Of a stretch of 64,000 nucleotides of DNA, positions 51,251 to 60,547 are shown one piece after another. A program made the translations under genes and the position numbers. Under the pieces are notes generated by a model. The model was not told the DNA's origin. It worked only from the letters and a program-made list of their open reading frames with translations, and made no database searches. The stretch covers positions 186,001-250,000 of the forward strand of contig CAYMOX010000001.1 in the NCBI GenBank assembly GCA_964392245.1, read 5' to 3'. How positions within the stretch are numbered: the first letter of the stretch is position 1; each line of letters starts with the position of its first letter. This DNA comes from JAAUUJ01 sp964392245 (GTDB lineage Bacteria > Cyanobacteriota > Cyanobacteriia > Thermostichales > Thermostichaceae).

Positions 51251-52324
51251 TCAGTCAGATCCCGTCAGATTGTCACTGCCCACCTGGCCAATCCACACAC
51301 GGTTGCGACCCAACTGCTTTGCCTGGTAAAGCGCCTGATCGGCTTCTTTGAGAAGGGCTTCCGCTGGCAAAGGGGTGGATTCCCCCAGGACCGCCCCTCC
51401 AATGCTAATGGTGATGGGAATCGATCGCTTGGGGGAGATGGGGATGGGTTCGTTGGCGATCACGTTGCGCAGGTATTCGGCGTAGCGATGGCCCCGTTGG
51501 GTATTCAAGCCTGGCGTAATACAAACAAACTCTTCACCTCCATAGCGATAGAGCAGACTGGCGGGGCGCTGTTCACTTTGCAGTCGCTGAGCCACCGCCT
51601 GGAGGACACAGTCTCCGGCAAAATGCCCGTGAGTATCATTCACCGCCTTAAAATGATCCACATCCATCATCAGGAGGCAGAGGTGTTGATAGCGGGCCTC
51701 AGTGTAGCGGGGACCCACCTGTTGCAGGAGGTGAGGCAGGGCCTGGTCCAGGGCACGGCGATTGAGCACTCCGGTCAACTGATCGGTAAGTGAGAGGGAT
51801 TCCAGGAGTTCATTGCGTGCCTGCAGCTGGCGGTTGGTTTGGGCCAGTTTGTGAGTGAGCTGTTGCAAGCGCAATCCTGCCCGGACCCGTGCCTGCAGTT
51901 CATCTGGATCCACGGGTTTGGCAATAAATTCATCAGCACCCGCATCCAGTCCGCGCACTCGGTCCTGAATTTCAGTGCGAGCGGTCAGGAGGATAAAATA
52001 CACCAGTCGAAAGTCAGCACTGGCCTTGAGGCGACGACAGATCTCTACCCCTGACATCTCTGGCATGGTCCAGTCACAAATAATCAGGTTCGGCAACTGC
52101 TGGGGGGGCAACTTCACCAGTAGATCCCAGGCCTGACGACCTCCCTGGACGGTTTGCACCTGGTACTGATCCTGACGATGCAGGGCTTCGCTGACATAGG
52201 AGAGGGTGGAAATATCATCGTCAATTACAAGAATACGAGGGGATCCGCCCTTTGCCTCCAGTTCAGCTGTGTCCGTGTCCAGGTCGTCCAGTCTTAAGAA
52301 AGCCAGAACAGATTCATCACGCAT
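51251..52324 (-). CDS. Response regulator with GGDEF domain (diguanylate cyclase)
   Basis: 357 residues. Residues about 30-150 form a receiver domain: VIDDD, phospho-acceptor Asp in LIICDWTMPEMSG and Lys in EFIAKPVDPDEL. A coiled linker (LRLQQLTHKLAQTNRQLQAR, quoted in part) leads to a GGDEF domain with DQLTGVLNRRAL, MMDVDHFKAVNDTHGH and active-site RYGGEEF, so cyclase activity is expected. The inhibitory site upstream reads RPAS rather than RxxD, so c-di-GMP product inhibition may be absent. No cognate kinase is adjacent. Convergent with psaC. Confidence 0.92.
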   Translation of the reverse strand: MRDESVLAFLRLDDLDTDTAELEAKGGSPRILVIDDDISTLSYVSEALHRQDQYQVQTVQGGRQAWDLLVKLPPQQLPNLIICDWTMPEMSGVEICRRLKASADFRLVYFILLTARTEIQDRVRGLDAGADEFIAKPVDPDELQARVRAGLRLQQLTHKLAQTNRQLQARNELLESLSLTDQLTGVLNRRALDQALPHLLQQVGPRYTEARYQHLCLLMMDVDHFKAVNDTHGHFAGDCVLQAVAQRLQSEQRPASLLYRYGGEEFVCITPGLNTQRGHRYAEYLRNVIANEPIPISPKRSIPITISIGGAVLGESTPLPAEALLKEADQALYQAKQLGRNRVWIGQVGSDNLTGSD

Positions 52325-52460
52325 AGCGGTTCCCAGAGTCCAAGGGAATGAAGTGTGGAGCCGAGGTTAGGGTACCCGCAAGCTCAAACTAGCCTACAGG
52401 TCAACCGGATCGGGATCAGTATTTTCAGTCTAGCGTGGTTGCCCCGACCGGCTCAGGTCT

Positions 52461-53348
52461 CTAGAAGGAGCTGGAAACCGTGAGATGGGGTTGGCGACCA
52501 AGTTGCTGTTGCATGGCATCAACAAAGTTACGCACCCGAATCGGATCGATGGACTGAAAAGCCTCGCGTCCATTCAGGGGTGACCCGGTAGACATCAGCG
52601 GTGCCCGCCCAGGTCGTTTAAGAGAACTGGCCACAATTACTCCGTCGGCAGACTGGATCAGGTGACCAATGTTCTCGGCGGTGGCCCCCGAGCCGATCAG
52701 CAGGGGTGTTGAGGGGGCGGTAGAGCGGGCCAAGGAGAGATCCTCAAGGGAGGGGGGATGTCCCGTTGACCAGCCGGAGAGAATAATCGCATCCGCCAAT
52801 CCCCGCTCTACGGTATCACTGACGGCAGCCGTGAGGGTGGCCGCTCCCAGGGTGTTGGCATGTTTGACCATGACATCGGCAAAGATCTTGACATCCACCC
52901 CCAGTTCCCGCCGATAGCGCAGTAGACGGTAGGCTTCCCCTTCAATCAAGCCCTGATCGGTGACCATCACTCCAATCAAGACATTCACACGAATGAACTG
53001 GGCCCCCAGACAGGCAGCAATGGCCAGAGCGCTGTGACCGTCATTGCGCAGCACATTGATCCCGAAGGGTAAGGCCACCAGGGTCTTGAGACGGTGCAGA
53101 ATAACGCTCATGGTGCTGACGACAGCAGGATCCACCCCGGTCTTGCAGAAGGGGGCGTCATGGTAGTTCTCGATAATAATGCCGTGCACACCTCCAGCAG
53201 CAAGAGCCGTGGCCTCCTGTTCTGCCTGGGCAATCACGGGTTCCAACTTGCCACCCCAACGGGGAGAGGTGGGTAACGGGAGTAAATGAACAACACCGAT
53301 AACAGGATTAGCGGTACCGAACAGGCTGTACAACAGGTCCACCGTCAA
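52461..53348 (-). CDS. btpA: Photosystem I biogenesis protein BtpA
   Basis: BtpA is a peripheral thylakoid protein needed for stability of PSI reaction-centre proteins, known from Synechocystis. 295 residues with a TIM-barrel-like family pattern: VIGVVHLLPLPTSPRWGG near 16, GGVHGIIIENYHDAPF near 52, FGINVLRNDGHSALAIA near 95, VKIFADVMVKHA near 152 and LIGSGATAENIGHLI near 216. TTG 53348 is used because AGGAG is five bases upstream; GTG 53342 is the alternative. It is encoded about 1.3 kb from psaC. Confidence 0.9.
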   Translation of the reverse strand: MTVDLLYSLFGTANPVIGVVHLLPLPTSPRWGGKLEPVIAQAEQEATALAAGGVHGIIIENYHDAPFCKTGVDPAVVSTMSVILHRLKTLVALPFGINVLRNDGHSALAIAACLGAQFIRVNVLIGVMVTDQGLIEGEAYRLLRYRRELGVDVKIFADVMVKHANTLGAATLTAAVSDTVERGLADAIILSGWSTGHPPSLEDLSLARSTAPSTPLLIGSGATAENIGHLIQSADGVIVASSLKRPGRAPLMSTGSPLNGREAFQSIDPIRVRNFVDAMQQQLGRQPHLTVSSSF

Positions 53349-53435
53349 GGAATCTCCTGGATGTGGGATCGTATCCTTATCTAATTAACATCCTACTGGA
53401 CTTCACTCCCTCGCCACAGGGGCAGCATTTACGAG

Positions 53436-55667
53436 CTAAGCCAGGCAGAAGACCGCCGCCCGTACCAGTCGGATCTCGTCGTAGCTGATGTCTTCGCCCA
53501 CCAGCTCTTTCACTGCTGTCAGACTGGTGAGGCTATGCAGATCGTAAAAGGCTCGCAAAATCAGCCGTTGTTGCCGCGGGGGAACCAGCTGATCCAGATC
53601 CACCTCCGTCCCGACCGCCAGGAGCTGACAGAGCTGCGTGATCACCGTGTCCAGGCTGAGATGGAGCTCGGTGGCAATGCTGGCAGGATCCAGGCCCTGT
53701 TGATGCAGGTGGAGCGTGGGCTGAGCGGTGGGAGAGAGGGGGGGGAATGGAGGCAGTGTCTTTTCCTTGGGGACAGCAGAAACCGCTGGTCTCTGGGCAG
53801 CCAGGGGAATGGGAGTCGCAGGGGGTTGGGAATGAGGCTGAACCTTCTCCGCGACCTGTTCAGGGCGGAAGGCCTGAATGGCTTCTAGAAACCTCTCTCC
53901 ATACTGATCCAGCTTGCGCTGCCCCACGCCGTGCACCTGTTCCAGTTCCTTCAGCGTCTGGGGTTGACGCAATGCCATCTCCTGGAGGGTGCGGTCAGCA
54001 AAGATCAGGAAGGGAGGTACAGCCGCCTGATCCGCCAGTTGCCGCCGCAAGTGCCGCAGATGCTGAAACAGTTGCTGCTGAGCTGCATTCAGTGCCTGTC
54101 CCTCTGGCTGCGAGCAAGGATCAGGGGTGCGTTGAGAGAGGGGAACCTTTACCTCGACCTCTCCGCGCAAGACGGCCCACCCTTGGTCTGTTACCGACAG
54201 GACAGGGTAGCCATCCTGGCTCTCGGCCAGCAATCCCTGATGCAGGAACGCTCGCCCCAGATCCTGCCAGTCCCGCCCACTTAAATCCCGACCAATGCCA
54301 TAGGTGGAGAGGCGATCATGGCCCAGCTTCAGGATTCGTTCCTGAGACGATCCCCGCAGGACATCGATAATATGTCGCATGCCAAAGCGCTGCTGACAGC
54401 GGAGCACACAGGAAAGCAACTTCTGGGCTTCGATTGTTCGATCCTCAACGGCCACGGGATGGCAGCAGTTATCACAGAGATGACAGGGATCCTCCTCAAC
54501 CGTTTCGGAAAAGTAGCCCAGCAGTAATCGCCGCCGACAGACGGCACTCATGGCGTAATCCAGCATCTGCCGCAATTGCTGACGGGCCAGACGTTGTTCC
54601 TGAGGATCGGGTTTTTGCTGAATCAGGTACTCAATCTTGTGCCGATCCGCAGGATTAAAGTACAGGATACAGCGAGCCGGGAGCCCATCCCGTCCCGCTC
54701 GACCCGACTCCTGGTAATAGGACTCGATGGTTCTGGGCAGATCGTAGTGCACCACCAGGCGGACATCGGGTTTATTGATGCCCATTCCAAAGGCCAGGGT
54801 GGCCACAATCACCTGCACCTGATCATAGAGAAATTGATTTTGATGGCTGTGCCGTTCTGTCGCGGGGAGCCCAGCGTGGTACGGAAGGGCGGTAATCCCC
54901 TGCGCTTGAATCTGATCCGTGAGAGTCTCCACCCCCGCTCGGCTCTGGCAGTAGATGATTGCGGATCCCGAGTCCATCTGGTGTAGCCGCTGGATGATCT
55001 CTTTGGGGGTGGATCGGGTTTTGGGTAGCACCTCATAGTAAAGGTTGGGACGATTAAAGCTGGCGGTGTAACAAAAAGGATCCTGAAGCTGGAGTTGCTG
55101 CAGGATATCCCCGCGCACCCGTTCCGTGGCGGTGGCCGTCAGGGCTGTGATCGGCAGCTGGGGGAAGTGGCTGCGCATCTGGTGTAACTGTCGGTATTCT
55201 GGGCGAAAATCATGCCCCCATTCGGAGATGCAGTGGGCCTCATCCACCACCAGGCGGGGCAGGCCTTGACGGTGCTGGATCTCTGCCAGCAGGGGTAAAA
55301 AGTCTTCCTGCAGCAGACGTTCCGGAGCCACATAGAGCAGTTTGTACTCTCCGCGCCGCAGAGCTGAGATGCGCTGGGACTGTTCTGAAGCCGTGAGGCT
55401 GCTGTTCAGAAAGGTGGCTGTAATCCCACTGGACTGAAGGCTGAGCACCTGATCCTGCATGAGGGCAATTAAGGGAGATACCACCAGCGTTACTCCGTCC
55501 TGGAGCAGGGCAGGTAATTGATAGCAAAGGGATTTCCCCCCGCCGGTGGGCATGAGGACGAAGATATCCCGATCCTGCAACACCTGCTGCAGGATCTCCT
55601 GTTGCCCTGGACGAAAATGCTCGTAGCCAAAGTAATGTTTTAAGGCGGCCTGCAATCGATCGGTCAT
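53436..55667 (-). CDS. recQ: ATP-dependent DNA helicase RecQ
   Basis: 743 residues, full architecture. Motif 0/I: GYEHFRPGQQEILQQ and MPTGGGKSLCYQLPAL; DEAH box VVDEAHCISEWGHDFRPEY near 140; motif VI QESGRAGRDGLPAR near 318. The RQC zinc site (CxxxR-type, CHLCDNCCHP) is near 390, followed by winged-helix and HRDC domains (LRHLRRQLADQ, FADRTLQEMA). A Pro/Gln-rich linker near 620-665 precedes a C-terminal helical region. RecQ restores stalled forks and works in recombination. Confidence 0.95.
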   Translation of the reverse strand: MTDRLQAALKHYFGYEHFRPGQQEILQQVLQDRDIFVLMPTGGGKSLCYQLPALLQDGVTLVVSPLIALMQDQVLSLQSSGITATFLNSSLTASEQSQRISALRRGEYKLLYVAPERLLQEDFLPLLAEIQHRQGLPRLVVDEAHCISEWGHDFRPEYRQLHQMRSHFPQLPITALTATATERVRGDILQQLQLQDPFCYTASFNRPNLYYEVLPKTRSTPKEIIQRLHQMDSGSAIIYCQSRAGVETLTDQIQAQGITALPYHAGLPATERHSHQNQFLYDQVQVIVATLAFGMGINKPDVRLVVHYDLPRTIESYYQESGRAGRDGLPARCILYFNPADRHKIEYLIQQKPDPQEQRLARQQLRQMLDYAMSAVCRRRLLLGYFSETVEEDPCHLCDNCCHPVAVEDRTIEAQKLLSCVLRCQQRFGMRHIIDVLRGSSQERILKLGHDRLSTYGIGRDLSGRDWQDLGRAFLHQGLLAESQDGYPVLSVTDQGWAVLRGEVEVKVPLSQRTPDPCSQPEGQALNAAQQQLFQHLRHLRRQLADQAAVPPFLIFADRTLQEMALRQPQTLKELEQVHGVGQRKLDQYGERFLEAIQAFRPEQVAEKVQPHSQPPATPIPLAAQRPAVSAVPKEKTLPPFPPLSPTAQPTLHLHQQGLDPASIATELHLSLDTVITQLCQLLAVGTEVDLDQLVPPRQQRLILRAFYDLHSLTSLTAVKELVGEDISYDEIRLVRAAVFCLA

Positions 55668-55799
55668 GCCTGTGGTCCTGGTGACGCCCTCATTTTATGA
55701 AAAACAATTCCCCTGGTTCTGACAAGTGCAGCCGTTTCACCAGTTGGTAAGATAAAGGCTACAGCATGGGATAAGTTGCCGAGCCCTGTCAGAAGATCT

Positions 55800-56534
55800 A
55801 TGACTGCACCTCGGATCCTGGTGGTTGACGATGAGCTCAGTATTCGCAGCCTGTTGCAACGCTATTTGCAGCGGCAGGGATATCTGGTGGAAACTGCCGA
55901 AACCGGCACCCTGGCCCTGGAGCGATTGCATAGTTTTCAGCCCAATCTCGTGGTTCTGGATTTGAACCTGCCGGACATGAGTGGGTACGAAGTCTGTCAG
56001 CGGATGCAGCAGGAGACCGGTGTCTATGTGCTCATGCTCACCAGCCGTGTCAGTACAGCCGATCGGCTGCAGGGACTTCACCTAGGAGCCGATGATTATC
56101 TGACCAAGCCCTTCCAACTGCCAGAGGTGAGTGCTCGGGTGGCGGCCATCCTGCGCCGACAACGGGTCAAGGCTCCGGTGGAAAGCGCCCCTTCCCTGTC
56201 CTTTCCTTCGCTGCACATCGATCCCGAAAGTCGGCAGGTGGTGCGGCATCATAAGGTGGTGCCTCTCACTGCCCTGGAATTTGACCTGCTCTACACGCTG
56301 GCCCGTTATCCTGGACGGGTGTGGCGGCGCAATGAACTCATTCAGGAGGTGTGGGAGTTCAATCAGCACAGTGGGGATGAACGGGTGGTGGATGTCCATA
56401 TTGGTCAGATCCGCAAGAAGCTGGAATCGGATACCAGCCAGCCCGAGATGATCCTCACGGTCCGGGGGGTAGGGTACAAATTTGAGCCCCCCGCCAATTC
56501 TGAGTTCTCTCCTGCCCTGTCGCCATCCCCTTAA
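55800..56534 (+). CDS. OmpR-family response regulator
   Basis: 244 residues from ATG 55800 (MTAPRILVVDDELSIRSLL); the frame is open eight codons further up. Receiver domain with DD near 10, phospho-acceptor Asp in VVLDLNLPDMSG near 53, and Lys in DYLTKPF near 103. C-terminal winged helix: PLTALEFDLLYTLARYPGRV, RVVDVHIGQIRKKLE, ILTVRGVGYKFEPP. No adjacent histidine kinase. The target genes cannot be told from sequence. The last four bases overlap the convergent DUF6464 gene. Confidence 0.92.
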   Translation: MTAPRILVVDDELSIRSLLQRYLQRQGYLVETAETGTLALERLHSFQPNLVVLDLNLPDMSGYEVCQRMQQETGVYVLMLTSRVSTADRLQGLHLGADDYLTKPFQLPEVSARVAAILRRQRVKAPVESAPSLSFPSLHIDPESRQVVRHHKVVPLTALEFDLLYTLARYPGRVWRRNELIQEVWEFNQHSGDERVVDVHIGQIRKKLESDTSQPEMILTVRGVGYKFEPPANSEFSPALSPSP

Positions 56535-56902
56535 GGATTGATGCTCGATCCTGCGGGGTAGAGGCTGTAGTCGGGGCAGCCTTCGCAGGGACCCAGAGGA
56601 TGAACAGCACAGCGGAGGAGAGGGGAATGGGCGTTGTAACGGCAACTGGCATCGCCAATGATCCCCTCATTCTCTGGGGTCAGGGTGGGGGCCGGTCGCA
56701 CAAAGGCACGGATGGCATGCAGGACGTAATGTCCGGCCCGGAGTGAATAGGAGTGGCGTTTTTCCAGAACCAGGTACCCCTGGGATCCCACCTGCAGATA
56801 GCTGCCAGGATGGGGGCTCTGCTCCAGGCTAATCTCAGCAACATGTTCCCCGGTTTCCGCGTCGATAATTTCTACCCCGCGGGGAGTCAAGGTCTCTGTC
56901 AT
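56531..56902 (-). CDS. DUF6464 family protein
   Basis: 123 residues. The N-terminal half is beta-rich (GVEIIDAETGEHVAEISLE). The C-terminal half holds a cysteine cluster: GDASCRYNAHSPLLRCAVHPLGPCEGCPDY (Cys residues of S-C-R-Y-N, L-L-R-C, G-P-C-E-G-C), the hallmark of this cyanobacterial family and probably metal-binding or disulphide-forming. Function unknown. It follows the S2P-like gene direction on the minus strand. Confidence 0.8.
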   Translation of the reverse strand: MTETLTPRGVEIIDAETGEHVAEISLEQSPHPGSYLQVGSQGYLVLEKRHSYSLRAGHYVLHAIRAFVRPAPTLTPENEGIIGDASCRYNAHSPLLRCAVHPLGPCEGCPDYSLYPAGSSINP

Positions 56903-56982
56903 GAGCTCCTTTCATGGCTGTTCAGAAGTCATGGTCTTGCACCAGTGTATCTCCGGGGGCAAAGCCTGGTGACCGGTGAGTC

Positions 56983-58524
56983 TTAGCTTAGCCCCAGGAG
57001 CAGTTGCAGGGGAGGGGGAACCGGCAGAATGATCAAGACCAGAAACGTCAGCAACACCAACCCCAGCAAATCTCGCCACTCTGATAACTCAGTCACATCA
57101 TTCAGGGCGGGTTCATCCGCCGCAGAGATAAAGAACAAGAGCAAGACCCACAACAGCAACCAGGGTTGGATGGTTAAGGCCAACACCAGAGCCAGGAGCC
57201 GACTGATCCAGCCAATGGTGGCCGCCAGTTTCTGACCGTAGACCGCGTGCACCAGATGGCCGCCATCCAGTTGTCCGACTGGCATGATGTTGAAGGCCAT
57301 CACCACCAACCCGATCCAACCGGCAAAGGCCAGAGGATGAAAATCAATCAACTGTCCCGGTTCCAGTTGCCCGCCCATGATCACACTGGCCAGCATCCCC
57401 AACAGCAGTGAGTGGGTGGGATTCATCTGGTGAAAGGTGGTCAAGAGCGGTTGATTCTCCTGCACCACGGGAGCAGCAGTGGGATCGGAGTGGAACAGTC
57501 CCAGCACCAGAAACAGCAGCGCGATCAGACTGCCCACCAATGGCCCAGAAACACTGAGATCGAAGAGGACGGTCCGGTTGGGAACGGGTTGTTTCAGCTG
57601 GGTGATCGCCCCAAAGGTGCCCAGGGCAAAAGGAACAGGAATGAAGTAAGGCAGAGAGGTGGAGAGTTGGTGCCAGCGGGCAACAGCATAGCGACTGAGT
57701 TCGTGACCGGCCAGGATGGTCAGCAATCCAGCAGCGTAAGGCAAGCCCGTCAACAGATCCTCAGGATGCAGCATCCAGTTCAAGGGCAGCAACCGTTCTG
57801 GGGGCACACCCGCTGCATAAGCCCCTGCACTCAAAAGCGTGTAGACACTCATCAGGGCCAGTCCGATCGCCAGATCTGGACGATCGGCAGCCAGAGGCCG
57901 TCGGGCCGCCGGATTGGGTACCAGGGCAAAAAAAGGCTTGCCTGCGAACCCTTCCTGCAACACCACCAGAAAACGGTTACCAAACTCCGCTTCCACGTTA
58001 TGTCGCACCCGCTCATAGGCTTCGGTGGGCTCGGATCGCAAATTGCCCCGACAGATAATGGCCTGGGATCGGTAGTCAATGGTCTGCAAATAGTACACCG
58101 ACCAGGGAAAACATCCGCGCAGACGATCCCGAGGAATTTCCGAAATGGGGGTGTGAGCGAGGGCCGCGGTCATGCGCTCCGCAGCGGTGTCATCCGCCTG
58201 GGAAGTCTCCGGCGCAGGAGAGGAGGCAGACGAGGGGGGGGCCTCTTGAGAAGGACTTTCCTCAGAAGAAGAACGACGGTGGTGCGACATGATCCGGCGA
58301 GTGATGTAAAAGTAGGCGCTGAGAAACAGGACTAACCGCAGAATAAAGGGCATTTCGGTCTGCAACAGTTGACGAGTCCCCACAATCAACACAGGGGGAA
58401 TCAGCATGACAAGCCAGAGGTGCCGCCATGGTAAAGGCTTGACCTGAGGTGATCCCTTTTGCAGTAGCCCAATGAGGAGGTAAGTAACCACTGCTACAAT
58501 TGCAAGTGCAATCCAATCTGCCAT
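56983..58524 (-). CDS. Site-2-protease (M50)-like membrane protein with altered HExxH
   Basis: 513 residues. Two N-terminal membrane segments, a Ser/Pro/Glu-rich linker (near 85-110), a soluble region, then an M50-type core of about six membrane segments like the EGY proteins of plastids. The zinc motif reads H274-E-L-S-R278, so the second His of HExxH is Arg (codon CGC; CAC would be a one-base change). SLPYFIPVPFALGTFGA near 290 and the second zinc motif MPVGQLDGGH near 418 are intact. It may be an inactive pseudoprotease or have lost zinc coordination. Confidence 0.85.
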   Translation of the reverse strand: MADWIALAIVAVVTYLLIGLLQKGSPQVKPLPWRHLWLVMLIPPVLIVGTRQLLQTEMPFILRLVLFLSAYFYITRRIMSHHRRSSSEESPSQEAPPSSASSPAPETSQADDTAAERMTAALAHTPISEIPRDRLRGCFPWSVYYLQTIDYRSQAIICRGNLRSEPTEAYERVRHNVEAEFGNRFLVVLQEGFAGKPFFALVPNPAARRPLAADRPDLAIGLALMSVYTLLSAGAYAAGVPPERLLPLNWMLHPEDLLTGLPYAAGLLTILAGHELSRYAVARWHQLSTSLPYFIPVPFALGTFGAITQLKQPVPNRTVLFDLSVSGPLVGSLIALLFLVLGLFHSDPTAAPVVQENQPLLTTFHQMNPTHSLLLGMLASVIMGGQLEPGQLIDFHPLAFAGWIGLVVMAFNIMPVGQLDGGHLVHAVYGQKLAATIGWISRLLALVLALTIQPWLLLWVLLLFFISAADEPALNDVTELSEWRDLLGLVLLTFLVLIILPVPPPLQLLLGLS

Positions 58525-58669
58525 GCTGAAGGTATTGCGCTGGTGGCAGCTCCTAAGTGGACCCTCCTAGGCTAGCAGAGCTGTCTGTCAACAGGGTGGG
58601 AGATCACATCCAACGTTCGCCGGACTCTATTTATGCAGATCATTGGGATCGTGCTGCTGAGATAAGTGT

Positions 58670-60403
58670 ATGGGAGAAACCCTGGATCTTGCCCATCAGG
58701 TGGCTCAGATGATTGTGGTGCCAGTGCAGGGATGCTTTTTGCATGCGGCCCCAGCGGTTACCTCCTCAGGATGGGCTGCTGACCAGCCCTATGCCTGTGC
58801 CGAGCCCGCTGATCTTCAGGAGCTCATTCAAACTCTGGGAATGGGCGGGGTTTGGATCAATGCGGCTCCTGCCGCTGAGGCCTACCTGCGGATTCAGCAG
58901 TTGCAGGCTTGGGCGTCACTGCCATTGCTCGTGGGAGCTAGCCTGGAGCAGGGGCCTGGCCATCTCTTCTCTGGATTAAGCCGTTGTTTTCCGACCCTGA
59001 CATTGCAGGGGTTAGAGGCGGATCAGAGCAATTACTGGGCTGCAACCATGGCGCGGATTACCGCCCGCGAGGCCCTGACTCTGGGCATCAACTGGCTGCT
59101 GGCCCCCATGGTAGATCTGTTACCCCAGGGGTTGAACCCCTTTCTGGCGGACCATCGCACGTTTGGACCTGAACCCCAACAGGTGGCTCTGAGGGTGAAT
59201 GCCTTCATTGCCGCAGCTCGGGCTGAAGGACTGTTAACCACCGCCAAAACCTATCCTAGCTATGGTTGCAGCAGCAGCAGCGAGGAGAGTCCCTGGCCCA
59301 GAAGTGATCGGTCTCTACAGGATCTGATGTCAGGTCCCCTGCAACCTTTACTGCAGGCGGTTCAGGCAGGGGTTGATGCGGTGATGACCGCCCATGTCCT
59401 CGTACCGGAGATTGATCCCGAGTGGCCTGCAACCCTTTCGCCTGCGGTGCTGCAACCGTTATTGTCATCCTTTAGGGGTCTGGTGGTGACAGATGTGCTG
59501 GATCATCCCCTCCTGATGACCCACTCCACTCCTGCTGAAATCGTCCTGCGGGCAGTAAAGGCCGGTGCCGATCTGCTGCTTGCACCCCCCAATCCGGCTG
59601 AAACGGTGGCGACGCTCTGTGAGGCGGTGGAACAGGGTGTGATTCCAGCCGAGCGTATCCAGCGATCCGTCGGCAAGATTCTGCGAGCCAAACAGCGGAT
59701 CATGCCCCAGGCGGCTCCCCTGCTGCAGCACTGGTGGCCCCCCCTGCGTCCCCCCTCTCCCCCCCCTGCACTGGATCCGAGTCGTCGGGTAGAAACTGGG
59801 TTGTTGAGAGAGCTGCTCCTGGATGAGCCTTTACCCAAGGGGACTGCCCGCAATGCCATGGGGACAGGTCCCCTCACCGCCCTTGCTCATCCTTCGGAGT
59901 CTGGAGAAACCCGTGCTTATCTCCAATCGCTTGCTCGGGTTTCAGTGCAGGGGCAAGCCCTGGACAAACTCCCTCTCCCCCCACAGGGACTGGCCTGGAT
60001 CTGGACAACGGATCTGTTGCTCTCTCAGGATCTGCAACCGGAAGCTCCCGCCATCACCCAACCCATGCAGGCTGGTCTAGAGGTGTTGATCAGTGATAAC
60101 CGCACCCCCCTAGCGACGCTGGAGTCCACCCTTGATGCAGCTGAGACACTCATTGTGCAGTGGTTGTTGCCCATGGCTTCCCCCCTGGAAGACCCACCCC
60201 CTTGGCTCTGGCCTCTGCTGGCCGAACATCTGCACAAAACGCAGGCCATGATCTGGTACGGTAATCGCCATCTGGGGCAGCGACTGTCTGTCATGCTAGA
60301 AGCGGCCCCTCACCCCATCCCCTATTTGCAATCCCTCACTGCCCATGTACAGGTGCAGACTCAGATCTGGGCTCGATTGCTGGGCAGTGCTGTCTTCCCC
60401 TAA
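58670..60403 (+). CDS. GH3-like protein with altered catalytic loop
   Basis: 577 residues. The N-terminal 350 residues resemble glycoside hydrolase family 3 (NagZ-like): LAHQVAQMIVVPVQG, then GINWLLAPMVDLLPQG near 139, NAFIAAARAEGLLTTAK near 177 and GLVVTDVLDHPLLM near 270, where Asp275 fits the nucleophile. The usual KHFPGHG general-acid loop is K193-TYPSYG, without either His. The C-terminal 200 residues are a second, more variable domain. N-acetylglucosaminidase activity is doubtful; a binding or divergent role is possible. Confidence 0.8.
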   Translation: MGETLDLAHQVAQMIVVPVQGCFLHAAPAVTSSGWAADQPYACAEPADLQELIQTLGMGGVWINAAPAAEAYLRIQQLQAWASLPLLVGASLEQGPGHLFSGLSRCFPTLTLQGLEADQSNYWAATMARITAREALTLGINWLLAPMVDLLPQGLNPFLADHRTFGPEPQQVALRVNAFIAAARAEGLLTTAKTYPSYGCSSSSEESPWPRSDRSLQDLMSGPLQPLLQAVQAGVDAVMTAHVLVPEIDPEWPATLSPAVLQPLLSSFRGLVVTDVLDHPLLMTHSTPAEIVLRAVKAGADLLLAPPNPAETVATLCEAVEQGVIPAERIQRSVGKILRAKQRIMPQAAPLLQHWWPPLRPPSPPPALDPSRRVETGLLRELLLDEPLPKGTARNAMGTGPLTALAHPSESGETRAYLQSLARVSVQGQALDKLPLPPQGLAWIWTTDLLLSQDLQPEAPAITQPMQAGLEVLISDNRTPLATLESTLDAAETLIVQWLLPMASPLEDPPPWLWPLLAEHLHKTQAMIWYGNRHLGQRLSVMLEAAPHPIPYLQSLTAHVQVQTQIWARLLGSAVFP

Positions 60404-60547
60404 TCTAGAGAGGCTTTCCCACTGACCTCTGTAGCAATGCTTAAGAAAACGTAAACTCAGTTACGGAAAGTTGGCACACATTTACCCTTGAGTTATTCTG
60501 TAGGGAGATTTGTTAATGTTTAGCAACTATTTCTCTCAGGAAGTGCT

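Noticed and set aside
57412..58335. 307-residue plus-strand frame opposite the site-2-protease-like gene
   Set aside because: Arg/Gln/Gly-rich antisense shadow with no conserved pattern.
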